DNA of 64,000 bases from Streptomyces sp. TSRI0107 (GTDB lineage Bacteria; Actinomycetota; Actinomycetes; Streptomycetales; Streptomycetaceae), in the NCBI RefSeq assembly GCF_001905845.1, contig NZ_LIVZ01000003.1, positions 310,001 through 374,000 on the forward strand, read 5' to 3'. Both the position numbers and the translations under genes were made by a program. Below are positions 33,843-41,561 of this stretch, in pieces. Below the pieces are notes generated by a model, which saw only the letters and a program-made list of their open reading frames with translations, had not been told where the DNA came from and did not search any database. How positions within the stretch are numbered: the stretch's first letter is position 1; each line of letters opens with the position of its first letter.

Positions 33843-34385
33843 ATGGTGTACAGGCCGGTCGACGGAGAGGTGTCCGTGCACTACGGCCAGATCTACGTCG
33901 AGAGCGCGGACGAGGAATCGGTCGAACTGCACGACTGCTTCGCCGGTCAGACGTCGGGGCTGTGCGGAGCCGCGGTGCCCGGGATGCTGTTCCTGATCAC
34001 CGGGCTGCACACCGGCGACGTGGGCTTCACCGTCGAGGTGCACGACCGCGCCCCCGTGCTCGACCCGGTGTGGGAGGACGTCGTCGAGGTGTCGTACCGG
34101 CCTCGTTCCGCGGACGTCTCCCTCAATGAGTGGGGCGGCGGGGCGAGCTATCCGCTCGGTCTGGAGGAGACCGACTACCGGGTGCGCTACAGCGCGCTGG
34201 GCATGGACCGGGGCAGCGAGCTGGACACCCGGATCGAGGAGGCGCAGGCGGACCGCTACCTCCTCCAGTTCTGGCCGGCTCCGCCCGAGCCGGACCGCGT
34301 CCTGCGGCAGACGGCGAGCGTGGCCGCCTACTGGCACGGCGTCGCCCGCGGCGAGCCCGCGTCCAGGATCACCGAACGCGCCTGA
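33843..34385 (+). CDS. Conserved hypothetical protein, possibly truncated by a TGA
   Basis: 180 aa, beta-rich first part (HYGQIYVESADEESVELHDCFAGQTSGLCGAAVPGMLFLITG, VGFTVEVHDRAPVLDPVWEDVVEVSYRP) followed by helices ending in SVAAYWHGVARGEPASRITERA. Not a family I can name. GGGGAGG precedes the ATG. After the TGA the same frame stays open for 23 more codons with a strongly charged Glu/Arg/Ala helix (AERRARAEEKRAER...) and a TAG at 34456, which looks like a lost or read-through C-terminal tail. Confidence 0.7.
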   Translation: MVYRPVDGEVSVHYGQIYVESADEESVELHDCFAGQTSGLCGAAVPGMLFLITGLHTGDVGFTVEVHDRAPVLDPVWEDVVEVSYRPRSADVSLNEWGGGASYPLGLEETDYRVRYSALGMDRGSELDTRIEEAQADRYLLQFWPAPPEPDRVLRQTASVAAYWHGVARGEPASRITERA

Positions 34386-34530
34386 GCCGAACGCCGGGCC
34401 CGCGCCGAGGAGAAGCGCGCCGAGCGGGAGCGGCAGGTCGAACTTGAACGCCGGTAGTGGGGCGGGCGGTTGCCGAGCGACACCCCACGTGGGTCACGCC
34501 CTGCCCGCCGGGTGACGCCGGACGAGCGGG

Positions 34531-35871
34531 CTACGCGTCGGTGCCGTGATCGGCCTCGGCCGGCCGGGGCGCCCGGCCGTCGGCTGACTCCAGCAGCCGC
34601 AGCGCTGGCGGGTTGATGGCTTGCGGCGCCCCCTGGTAGTCGTACTGGAAGAGGGCGATGCCGTGCTGCGAGGCCCACGCGACGGCCGGCGGGGTGTAGC
34701 CGGCCAGTGAGAAGAACAGGGCCTCCCGCTCCTTGGCGGTGGCGACGCCGTGCAGCTGCTGGACGGTCGGGCGGGTGGTGGGGCTGCCCTCCATCTTCAC
34801 CTGGGCCAGGCCCGCTTCGGAGATGACGTCGATCCCCTCGTCGGCGCCGACGGGCGTGGCCACCGCGTCGGTGAAGCCCAGGTACCGCATCCAGTCGACG
34901 GCGATGAGTTCGGCGTCCCGCGCGGTGCGGATCAGCCGTGGCTCGGGCCGGCCCGCCGCAGGCGCGGCCGGTGCGGGGAGGGCCGCGGCCTCTTCCCTGG
35001 CGGCGAGGGCGGTCCGCAGCGAAGGGTTGTCCAGGAAGGAGAAGAGCACGTCCCCGACCTGCAGTCCCCTGCCTTCGATCACGTCGTCGGGATCGGGGTC
35101 GTACCTGTAGGACGTGCCTCTGTCCGACACGGCCGCTCCGCGGTCGGTGAGGATCAGCAGGGCCGGGCGCTTCCCGGACCCGACGGCCGCCGAGAGGGCG
35201 ACGCACAGGATGCGCTCGTCGACCGCGACATGCCGTCGAGCGAGCCGCTCCGCCTCGGCCCGGACCCGGGGGTCGCGTGCCGCGCCGGTCCCCGACAGGC
35301 AGTACGCGATCGCTTCCTCCTGCGGTGTTCCCCGCTCCGGCAGGCCGTCGAGCAGCTGACGTACCGCGCGCCGCAGTGCCTTGGCCGCTCTGGCCGCCTC
35401 ACCGGCGGCGGCCTCCCGCTGCTCCCGCTCGCGCTGCCGCTCGGCGAGTGCGGCCTTCCTCTCCTGGATCCTGGCCTGCCGGGCCGCTTGAGCCGTGCTC
35501 CGGGCGCTGTTGCGCCGGCCCGCCGGGGTGCGGTCGAGTATCCATGCGGTGATTCCCGCGACCGCGGTGACAGCCAGGGAGATCGCCGCGACGACCTCGG
35601 AGAACAACATCGCGACCAGCGCGACGAGGAACGCGACGATGGCCACGAGGATGAGCGACAACTCGATCCCCGCCACCCAGTTGTCCACCGGCGAGATCCG
35701 AGCCGTGCTCTTGTCACCGCCGGCGGCTCGGGTGTCGCTCTGCGAGGAGCGCGAGTCCGCCGGCGCCCGGCCGGACCCGGGGCATGCCTGCCCTTGCACC
35801 TTGTGGGAGACGATGCGTCCCTTGCCCAAGGGCAGCTGCATCCGACAGACCGAACATATGCCGAGCGGCAC
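34531..35871 (-). CDS. Membrane-anchored Mrr-like restriction endonuclease domain protein
   Basis: 446 aa from GTG 35871 (MPLGICSVC); a longer ATG at 35940 is possible. N-terminal zinc-ribbon-like cluster C6-x2-C9, H23, C30; two transmembrane helices (about 69-90 and 93-112); a charged coiled coil (~125-180); a middle domain; and a C-terminal Mrr_cat-type domain with MRYLGFTDAVATPVGADEGID and LAQVKMEG, i.e. the D...QxK nuclease core, plus HGIALFQYD. Mrr nucleases cut modified DNA, but anchoring to the membrane suggests sensing or attacking incoming DNA, or a repurposed nuclease fold. Target is inference. Confidence 0.8.
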   Translation of the reverse strand: MPLGICSVCRMQLPLGKGRIVSHKVQGQACPGSGRAPADSRSSQSDTRAAGGDKSTARISPVDNWVAGIELSLILVAIVAFLVALVAMLFSEVVAAISLAVTAVAGITAWILDRTPAGRRNSARSTAQAARQARIQERKAALAERQREREQREAAAGEAARAAKALRRAVRQLLDGLPERGTPQEEAIAYCLSGTGAARDPRVRAEAERLARRHVAVDERILCVALSAAVGSGKRPALLILTDRGAAVSDRGTSYRYDPDPDDVIEGRGLQVGDVLFSFLDNPSLRTALAAREEAAALPAPAAPAAGRPEPRLIRTARDAELIAVDWMRYLGFTDAVATPVGADEGIDVISEAGLAQVKMEGSPTTRPTVQQLHGVATAKEREALFFSLAGYTPPAVAWASQHGIALFQYDYQGAPQAINPPALRLLESADGRAPRPAEADHGTDA

Positions 35872-35951
35872 TGCTTCCCCCCGCACCCCTTGCTTCGAAA
35901 GTGAGCAGACTTTAACCGATCCGGCCGGCGCCGACGTCACCAGACATGACG

Positions 35952-36320
35952 CTATGGGGACCGAGGGGCGTCGCAGAGCACGCCCGCCCGGCAGGCGTCC
36001 CGGTACGAGGACTCGTAGGCCCGTTCACCGGCGCCCTTCGCGCCGAGGATGAGCCCGCAGACGGCGGCGGCCAGCACGAGCTGGCTGATGGCGACGGTGC
36101 GCGCCCTGCGGAGCGCGGCCACGACGGCGAGGACCAGGGCGGCGGCCGGCACGAAAGCGGCCTTGCGCAGGTAGGGGCCGGGCCGGTCACCGTAGCTCTG
36201 CGGGTCCCACGACCAGTAGGTCGCGGCCCAGGACAGCCAGATCACGGCCAGGACCGCCAGCTCGACGACGATCAGGACCGTGGCGGCGCCGCGACCGGAA
36301 CGTTCGGTGTCTGCACTCAC
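35952..36320 (-). CDS. Small integral membrane protein
   Basis: 122 aa from GTG 36320 with GGGGGA at 9 bp; longer in-frame starts add Arg/Pro-rich residues. Three hydrophobic segments: VLIVVELAVLAVIWLSWAA, AAFVPAAALVLAVVAAL and ISQLVLAAAVCGLILGA. It ends in a Cys-containing tail (YRDACRAGVLCDAPRSP) that would be extracytoplasmic. No family recognised. Divergent from chrB; spacer of about 107 bp includes the nested dyads. Confidence 0.65.
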   Translation of the reverse strand: MSADTERSGRGAATVLIVVELAVLAVIWLSWAATYWSWDPQSYGDRPGPYLRKAAFVPAAALVLAVVAALRRARTVAISQLVLAAAVCGLILGAKGAGERAYESSYRDACRAGVLCDAPRSP

Positions 36321-36375
36321 CCGGCGACGGTCCCCCGGCGGGCGCGCGCTGTCATGAGTACCCGTACTCAAACCC

Positions 36376-36427
36376 GGTCGGCACACAGTCGGATGTAACG
36401 GCTGCTACATTTCCTGATGTGCCGACC
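36376..36427. promoter_or_regulatory. Nested dyads in front of chrB
   Basis: Outer dyad: GGTCGGCACA (36376-36385) and TGTGCCGACC (36418-36427), perfect 10-bp arms 32 bp apart. Inner dyad: ATGTAAC (36393-36399) and GCTACAT (36404-36410), one mismatch. The outer right arm ends at the base before the chrB ATG. Could be an operator pair or an mRNA structure over the start codon. Confidence 0.6.
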
Positions 36428-36985
36428 ATGGAAGCGGACGTGCGCTGGCTCGTCCTCGTGATCAGGATCCCCGCCGAGCCCTCCCGTCACCGGGTGGCCG
36501 TCTGGCGGGAGCTGCGCCGCATCGGCGCCCTCTCCCTCGGGCAGGGCGTCTGGGCGGTGCCCGACGTGCCGGTCTTCGCCGACGGTGTCGCCCGGGCCCT
36601 GGAGCTCACCGACAAGTCGGGCGGTCTCGCGCTCACCCTCAACGCCTCCGGCCGCGGCCCCGAGGACGCCGCCCGCTTCCAGGCGATGTTCACCGCGGCG
36701 CGCTCCGCCGACTGGTCCGAGTTCCTGGCGGACTGCGGCAAGTTCGAGGACGAGATCGCCAAGGAGATCCGCAACGCCAAGTTCACCCTCGCCGAACTGG
36801 AGGAGGAGGAGCAGTCCCTGGAGCGGCTGCGCCGCTGGCACCGCGACCTCACCGCCCGCGACGTCTTCGGCGCGCCGGAGGCCGCCGAGGCCGCGGCTCG
36901 CCTCAAGACCTGCGTGGCCGTGTGCGAGGACTACGCCGAGCGGGTCTTCGCCGTCCTGCACGAAGCCCCGGAGGACCTCGGATGA
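36428..36985 (+). CDS. ChrB N-terminal domain protein (chromate-resistance regulator type)
   Basis: 185 aa from ATG 36428; a GTG three codons upstream overlaps the dyad. Core motif RWLVLVIRIPAEPSRHRVAVWRELRRIGALSLGQGVWAVPD is the ChrB N-terminal signature; the centre is a glutamate-rich coiled coil (KFTLAELEEEEQSLERLRRWHRDLTARDVFG). The C-terminal ChrB domain of longer proteins is absent. Linked with chromate efflux in other bacteria, but here the next gene, overlapping by 4 bp, is an MFS transporter rather than ChrA. No Shine-Dalgarno is visible. Confidence 0.82.
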   Translation: MEADVRWLVLVIRIPAEPSRHRVAVWRELRRIGALSLGQGVWAVPDVPVFADGVARALELTDKSGGLALTLNASGRGPEDAARFQAMFTAARSADWSEFLADCGKFEDEIAKEIRNAKFTLAELEEEEQSLERLRRWHRDLTARDVFGAPEAAEAAARLKTCVAVCEDYAERVFAVLHEAPEDLG

Positions 36986-38178
36986 CCGCCACCGCTCCCA
37001 CGCAGGCGGCGCCCGCCCGCCGCATGTGGCCGCTGTACGCCGCCGGGTTCACGACGGCCTTCGGCGCGCACGGCATCGCCGCCAACCTCGGCGGCTTCTC
37101 CGACGACGCCGTCACCTCCCTGCTCGTCCTCGGCGGGCTCCTCGCCCTCTACGACGGCGCCGAGGTCGTCCTCAAACCGGTCTTCGGCACCCTCGCCGAC
37201 CGCATCGGCGCCAAGCCCGTTCTCGTCGGCGGCCTCGTCGCGTTCGCCGCCGCCTCCGCCCTGTACGTCATGGCCGACAGCCCCGGCTGGCTCTGGGCCG
37301 CCCGCCTCGGCCAGGGCGCCGCCGCCTCCGCGTTCTCGCCGTCCGCCTCCGCGCTCGTCGCACGTCTCAACCCGGCCGCCAAGCGCGGCCGCGCCTTCGG
37401 CAGCTACGGCTTCCACAAGTCCGTCGGCTACACCCTCGGCCCCCTGCTCGGCGGGCTGCTGGTGTGGGCCGGCGGTCTGCGGCTGCTCTTCACCGTGCTC
37501 GCCGTGCTCGGTGCCGGGGTCGCGGTGTGGGCGGCGGTCGCCGTGCCGGCCGTGCCGCCGCTGCCCAAGCAGCGCCAGACGGTCCTCGACCTGGCGCGCC
37601 GGCTCTCCGACCCGGTCTTCCTCGGCCCCACGGCCGCGCTCGCCGCCGCGACCGCCGCGCTGTCCGTCGGCGTGGGCTTCCTGCCCGTCTCGGGCGCCGC
37701 CGCCGGACTCGGCACCATCGCCACCGGCGCCGCAGTATCCGTCCTCGCGGCCACCGCCGCCTTCGTCCAGCCCTACGCCGGACGCGCCCTCGACAGCGGG
37801 CGGCTGACCACCGGTACCGGTCTCGCCGCCGGCCTGGCCGTCACCGCCGCCGGCCTCGGCTGCGCCATGCTGCCCGGCCTCACGGGGGTGCTCCTCGCCG
37901 CCGCCCTCATCGGCGCCGGCACCGGCCTGATCACCCCGCTCGGCTTCGCCGCACTCGCCACCCGCACTCCCGAGGAACGCATGGGGCAGACCATGGGCGC
38001 CGCCGAACTCGGCCGCGAACTCGGTGACGCCGGCGGCCCCCTCCTCGTCGCGGCGGTCGCCACCGTCGCCACCCTCACGTACGGCTACGCCGCCCTGGCC
38101 GTCCTCGTCGCCCTCGGCGCCGCGGTGGCTGTCGTACAGCGCAAGGGGGCGATAGCCGGCGCGGGCCGGGCCGGATAG
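36982..38178 (+). CDS. MFS transporter coupled to chrB
   Basis: 398 aa, about 12 transmembrane helices. MFS signature between TM2 and TM3: VFGTLADRIGAKPVLVGG; conserved NPAAKRGRAFGSYGFHKSVGYTLGPLLGG in TM4-5, and TPEERMGQTMGAAELGRELGDAGGP in the second half. The start overlaps the chrB stop (ATGA), so translation is coupled. Efflux of chromate, another oxyanion or a drug is the likely role; the substrate cannot be read from sequence. Its 3' end overlaps the extended frame of the converging WD40-like gene. Confidence 0.88.
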   Translation: MTATAPTQAAPARRMWPLYAAGFTTAFGAHGIAANLGGFSDDAVTSLLVLGGLLALYDGAEVVLKPVFGTLADRIGAKPVLVGGLVAFAAASALYVMADSPGWLWAARLGQGAAASAFSPSASALVARLNPAAKRGRAFGSYGFHKSVGYTLGPLLGGLLVWAGGLRLLFTVLAVLGAGVAVWAAVAVPAVPPLPKQRQTVLDLARRLSDPVFLGPTAALAAATAALSVGVGFLPVSGAAAGLGTIATGAAVSVLAATAAFVQPYAGRALDSGRLTTGTGLAAGLAVTAAGLGCAMLPGLTGVLLAAALIGAGTGLITPLGFAALATRTPEERMGQTMGAAELGRELGDAGGPLLVAAVATVATLTYGYAALAVLVALGAAVAVVQRKGAIAGAGRAG

Positions 38179-39289
38179 CGCACCGCCGCCGCCCGTTCCG
38201 GTCAGTGCAGGGACCAGATGTGCATCGCGGACTCGGTGGTGGTGCACCACATCCGATGGCGGTGGGGAGGCCGGACACCGGGAACGGGTAGGTGACCGGT
38301 TCGAGCGGGCGGGGCGGGTCGGTGCGGAGCAGCCAGTGCCGGCCCTCGCCCCATTCCTCGTCGGTCTCGACGGTCCCGGTGAGGACGGTGGTCTCGTCGA
38401 GGAAGCCGCCCGCCCAGTCCCACGCGAGCCAGAGCTCGTCGGCGTCCGGGTCCGCGTCGGGGTGCGGCGGGACAGTGGTCTCGGCGTCCCACCGTCCCAG
38501 GGCGGCGCCGTCCTCGGTGCGCAGGACGGCGAGGGCGTCCTGGTCGTGGTCGACGGTGAGGAGCCGGTCGCCGGACGGGCTCACGTCCATCAGGACCAGG
38601 TCCTGGTCCTCGAAGTGGTCGACGGTCAGCCGCTCGCCGTCCCAGCGCCCCCAGCGCAGCGGCGCCCCGTCCTGCCCCTCCCCGATGGTCAGCCCCATCT
38701 GCGCCGGGTCCGGATGCGGCACGTGGACGCTCCCGGCGGCCGCCGACCGGGCGTCCACCCGCGCGAGGACCCGCCCGTCGCGGGCGTCCAGCACCAGCCA
38801 CTCGTCCACGGTCTCGCCGTCCAGCGGCCCTTCGGACAGCGGCCCGCGGACGTGTGCCCACACCAGGCGCCCGTCGGACGAGAAGGCTGCGGATCCCCGG
38901 TCGGGGTAGCGGTGGTCGCGGTCGTCCGCGTACTCCTCGAAGGAGCGGTGCATCTCCCGGCACGCGCCGTACCAGCAGCCGTGCCGGACCTCCCAGCGCA
39001 CCGCGCCCGTGGGATCCACGGCGCGCACCGCGTGCACGCCCGTGAAGACGGCCAGGCCGCCGTCCGGCGCCACCGCGCTCGATCCGAACCGCAGTGGCCA
39101 GGGAGCCGGGAAGCGCAGGGCGTCCCCCGTCGCGCGGAAGTCGCCGTCCAGCCGCTGCACGACCAGCTCGTCGTCGCCGCGTTGCACCAGCGTGCGCCCT
39201 CCCGCCGACCTCACCAGCTCCGCCGAGGTGCGGGGATTCGTGAACAGGGTCGGCAGGGTGGCGACGAGTCGGGCGGGCTGGGACGGCAC
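38075..39289 (-). CDS. WD40-like beta-propeller protein with probable 3' frameshift
   Basis: 404 aa as read from GTG 39289 (GGGGAG 5 bp upstream). Blade-like repeats: SSAVAPDGGLAVFTGVHAVRAVDP, SAAFSSDGRLVWAHV, DVSPSGDRLLTVDHDQDALAVL, DWAGGFLDETTVLTGTV. After FPVSGLPTAIGCG the frame turns into Arg/Pro-rich sequence and overlaps the MFS gene by 104 bp. In the next frame the same DNA reads WCTTTESAMHIWSLH and stops at 38202, a natural final propeller strand. So a one-base deletion near 38245-38255, or a sequencing error, is likely and the intact gene would span 38202-39289. Function unknown. Confidence 0.7.
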   Translation of the reverse strand: MPSQPARLVATLPTLFTNPRTSAELVRSAGGRTLVQRGDDELVVQRLDGDFRATGDALRFPAPWPLRFGSSAVAPDGGLAVFTGVHAVRAVDPTGAVRWEVRHGCWYGACREMHRSFEEYADDRDHRYPDRGSAAFSSDGRLVWAHVRGPLSEGPLDGETVDEWLVLDARDGRVLARVDARSAAAGSVHVPHPDPAQMGLTIGEGQDGAPLRWGRWDGERLTVDHFEDQDLVLMDVSPSGDRLLTVDHDQDALAVLRTEDGAALGRWDAETTVPPHPDADPDADELWLAWDWAGGFLDETTVLTGTVETDEEWGEGRHWLLRTDPPRPLEPVTYPFPVSGLPTAIGCGAPPPSPRCTSGPCTDRNGRRRCAIRPGPRRLSPPCAVRQPPRRRGRRGRPGRRSRT

Positions 39290-39331
39290 GTGAACTCCCC
39301 GTGTGTGGTGACGGACAGCACGCACCGTACG

Positions 39332-39802
39332 TCACGGCACCGACAAGGACCCGCTGCCGTAGGGCGCGTACAGATCGAGCAGCCGGGTGCGGGCGGCGTA
39401 CAGGCGGTGGGCGAGTACCAGGCCGACCCAGCGGGCGACCGCCTCGCCCATGCCGGGCTCGGTGCGGCACAGCGCCCGGACGGCCTCGGCGTCGAACTCC
39501 CAGGCGCGCACCGGGGTGGCCGCCTCGGCGCCCAGCTGCCACACGTGCGGCGGATAGAGCCAGGAGCAGCCGACGAGGTCGCCGAAGCCCAGGGTCTCGA
39601 TGACGGCGGGGCGCCGGCCGGGGACGCGCAGGTCGAGGGCGACCGTGCCGGTGCGGACGATCCAGAAGCGGTCGGCCCTGCCGCCCTCTTCGAACAGGCG
39701 GGCGCCCTGCGGGACGGTCACCCCGCGGGCGACGGACATCAGCGTGCCCCGGTGCTCGGTGGGCAAGGCCCGGTTCATCCGGGGTGTGGTCGTGGTGGTC
39801 AT
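39332..39802 (-). CDS. Cyclic nucleotide-binding domain protein
   Basis: 156 aa. One Crp-type cNMP-binding beta-barrel: VTVPQGARLFEEGGRADRFWIVRTGTVALDL and VIETLGFGDLVGCSWLYPPH (phosphate-binding-cassette region), followed by a helix. There is no C-terminal helix-turn-helix, so it is a stand-alone sensor or enzyme-interaction module rather than a Crp/Fnr DNA-binding regulator. Divergent from the flavohaemoglobin gene; the shared 440-bp region carries DosR-like dyads, one of them (39897) close to this gene. Confidence 0.82.
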   Translation of the reverse strand: MTTTTTPRMNRALPTEHRGTLMSVARGVTVPQGARLFEEGGRADRFWIVRTGTVALDLRVPGRRPAVIETLGFGDLVGCSWLYPPHVWQLGAEAATPVRAWEFDAEAVRALCRTEPGMGEAVARWVGLVLAHRLYAARTRLLDLYAPYGSGSLSVP

Positions 39803-39896
39803 GGAACTGCGCCTCCTCGTACGGCGGCCGAAGCGTGGTCGCCCCGGCTGTACGGCACCTGAGGACAGCGTCGGTCACGGGCGCGGCGGACGGCTT

Positions 39897-39910
39897 GGGC
39901 CGAGCGGCCC
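39897..39910. promoter_or_regulatory. GGGCC-N4-GGCCC dyad, outlying DosR-like site
   Basis: GGGCC (39897-39901), GAGC, GGCCC (39906-39910), about 95 bp before the cyclic-nucleotide-domain gene. Its centre is 115 bp from the first member of the main array, i.e. five times 23 bp. Confidence 0.45.
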
Positions 39911-40008
39911 TGTCCGGCGTGCCGGTGGGCTCTCGTCCGGGCCGCCCAGCCGGCCGGGCCCGGGTGTGCCGCCCGTGCTCCGCCGAGTGGTCCGGTCGGC
40001 CCCGTGGC

Positions 40009-40116
40009 ACAGGGCCGAAGGTCCCTGTTCGCGGGGGACGGAGGTCCCCGATGCGTGGGGCCGGTGGTCCCGGGTGCCGGGGCCGGTGGTCCCGATCCCC
40101 TGGGCTGGTGGTCCTC
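40009..40116. promoter_or_regulatory. Array of five DosR/DevR-like dyads, 22-23 bp apart
   Basis: Pattern GGGnC-N4-GnCCC. Site A ACAGGGCCGAAGGTCCCTGT (40009-40028). Site B GGGGAC-GGAG-GTCCCC (40034-40049, perfect). Site C GGGCC-GGTG-GTCCC (40058-40071). Site D GGGGCC-GGTG-GTCCCG (40079-40094). Site E GGGCT-GGTG-GTCCT (40102-40115, degenerate). Centres at 40018.5, 40041.5, 40064.5, 40086.5 and 40108.5. The M. tuberculosis DosR core is GGGAC-N4-GTCCC. All sites lie 125-235 bp upstream of the flavohaemoglobin start. Confidence 0.75.
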
Positions 40117-40242
40117 CGTTGCCGGTCAGCGCCCCGGAACCGGCCGGAACGCTCGAATCCGGTTGCTATACAGAGGCGGCGGACCGCTCCACCCGGCGCG
40201 GTCGCCGCCTTCTCCGTTTCCCGCCCCGTCCAGGGAGGCTTC

Positions 40243-41445
40243 ATGCTGTCCGCAGAGTCCGCCGCCGTCATACGCGCCACGCTGCCCGCCGTGGGCGGCG
40301 CGCTCGACGAGATCACCGAGCGCTTCTACGGGGAGCTGTTCCGCGACCACCCCGAGCTGCTGGACGGCATGTTCAACCGGGGCAACCAGGCCGTCGGCAG
40401 CCAGCGCCGGGCCCTGGCCGGGGCGGTGGCCGGCTTCGCGACCGCGCTGCTCGCGAACCCCGACGCCCGCCCGGACGCCCTGCTGCAGAGGATCGCCCAC
40501 AAGCACACCGCGGTGGGTGTCACCGAGGACCAGTACACGGTCGTGCACAAGTACCTGTTCGGGGCGATCGCCGAGGTGCTGGGCGACGCGGTGACGGCGG
40601 AGGTGGCCGCGGCCTGGGACGAGGTGTACTGGCTGATGGCCGGCGCGCTGATCGCCCTGGAGGCGCGGATCTACCAGGGCGCGGGCGTGGAGCCGGGCGA
40701 CATCTGGCGGCCGTGGACCGTCGTCGAGCGCCGCGAGGAGACCGCGGACGTGGTGTCGTTCCTGCTGCGGCCCGCCGACGGCGAGCCCGCGCCGCCGGCC
40801 CGCGCCGGGCAGTACGTCAGCGTCCGGGCGACCATGCCGGACGGGGTGCGCCAGCTGCGGCAGTACAGCCTGTCCGCCGACCCGGGCGGCCAGCTCCGCC
40901 GTATCACCGTCAAGCGGGTCGCGGGCGGCGAGGGCGCCCCGGACGGCGAGGTGTCGAACCTGCTGCACGGCACGGTGCGGGTCGGGGACGAGCTGACCCT
41001 CTCCGCGCCGTTCGGCGACGTGGTCCTCGACGAGACCGGCACCCCGCTCGTCCTCGTGTCGGCGGGCATCGGCTGCACTCCCCTGGTCGGGATGCTCGCC
41101 CGGCTCGCCGCGACCGGTTCGGAGCGCCCCGTCCAGGTGCTGCACGCCGACCGCTCCCCCGACGAGCACGCCCTGCGCGCCGAGACGCGCCTGCTGGCCG
41201 ACCGGCTGCCGCACGCGCAGACCGTGTTCTGGTACGAGCGCCCCGGCGCCGCCGAGCCCGACGCCCGCACCGGTCTGATGGACCTCTCCGAGGTGACGGT
41301 CCCCGCCGACGCGACCGTGTACCTGTGCGGCCCCCTGCCGTTCATGCGCGCCGTCCGTTCGCAGCTGCTGGAGCAGGGAGTCGCCCCGCAGCGCATCCGC
41401 TACGAGGTGTTCGGCCCGGACCTGTGGCAGGCGGACGCCGCCTGA
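40243..41445 (+). CDS. hmp: Flavohaemoglobin, nitric oxide dioxygenase
   Basis: 400 aa, full three-domain length. Globin domain 1-140 with distal Tyr29 (RFYGELF), Gln54 and the proximal haem histidine at about residue 88 (IAHKHTAVGV). FAD domain with RQYSLSADPGG (RxYS). NAD domain with VLVSAGIGCTPLVGML and VYLCGPLPFMRAV. It converts NO plus oxygen to nitrate with NAD(P)H. GGGAGG precedes the ATG. The upstream operator array and the adjacent haem-type GAF kinase/response regulator suggest induction by NO or hypoxia. Confidence 0.93.
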   Translation: MLSAESAAVIRATLPAVGGALDEITERFYGELFRDHPELLDGMFNRGNQAVGSQRRALAGAVAGFATALLANPDARPDALLQRIAHKHTAVGVTEDQYTVVHKYLFGAIAEVLGDAVTAEVAAAWDEVYWLMAGALIALEARIYQGAGVEPGDIWRPWTVVERREETADVVSFLLRPADGEPAPPARAGQYVSVRATMPDGVRQLRQYSLSADPGGQLRRITVKRVAGGEGAPDGEVSNLLHGTVRVGDELTLSAPFGDVVLDETGTPLVLVSAGIGCTPLVGMLARLAATGSERPVQVLHADRSPDEHALRAETRLLADRLPHAQTVFWYERPGAAEPDARTGLMDLSEVTVPADATVYLCGPLPFMRAVRSQLLEQGVAPQRIRYEVFGPDLWQADAA

Positions 41446-41561
41446 CCTCCGGCTGAGACGCGGACCGCCGTCCGCGGCGCTGGGGGGTGTCCCGTCGATC
41501 AGGCCGGATCAGGGAGGTGCCAGGCGCCGCGAGCCCGGCATGATCGGCGAGACGCCCCCTA

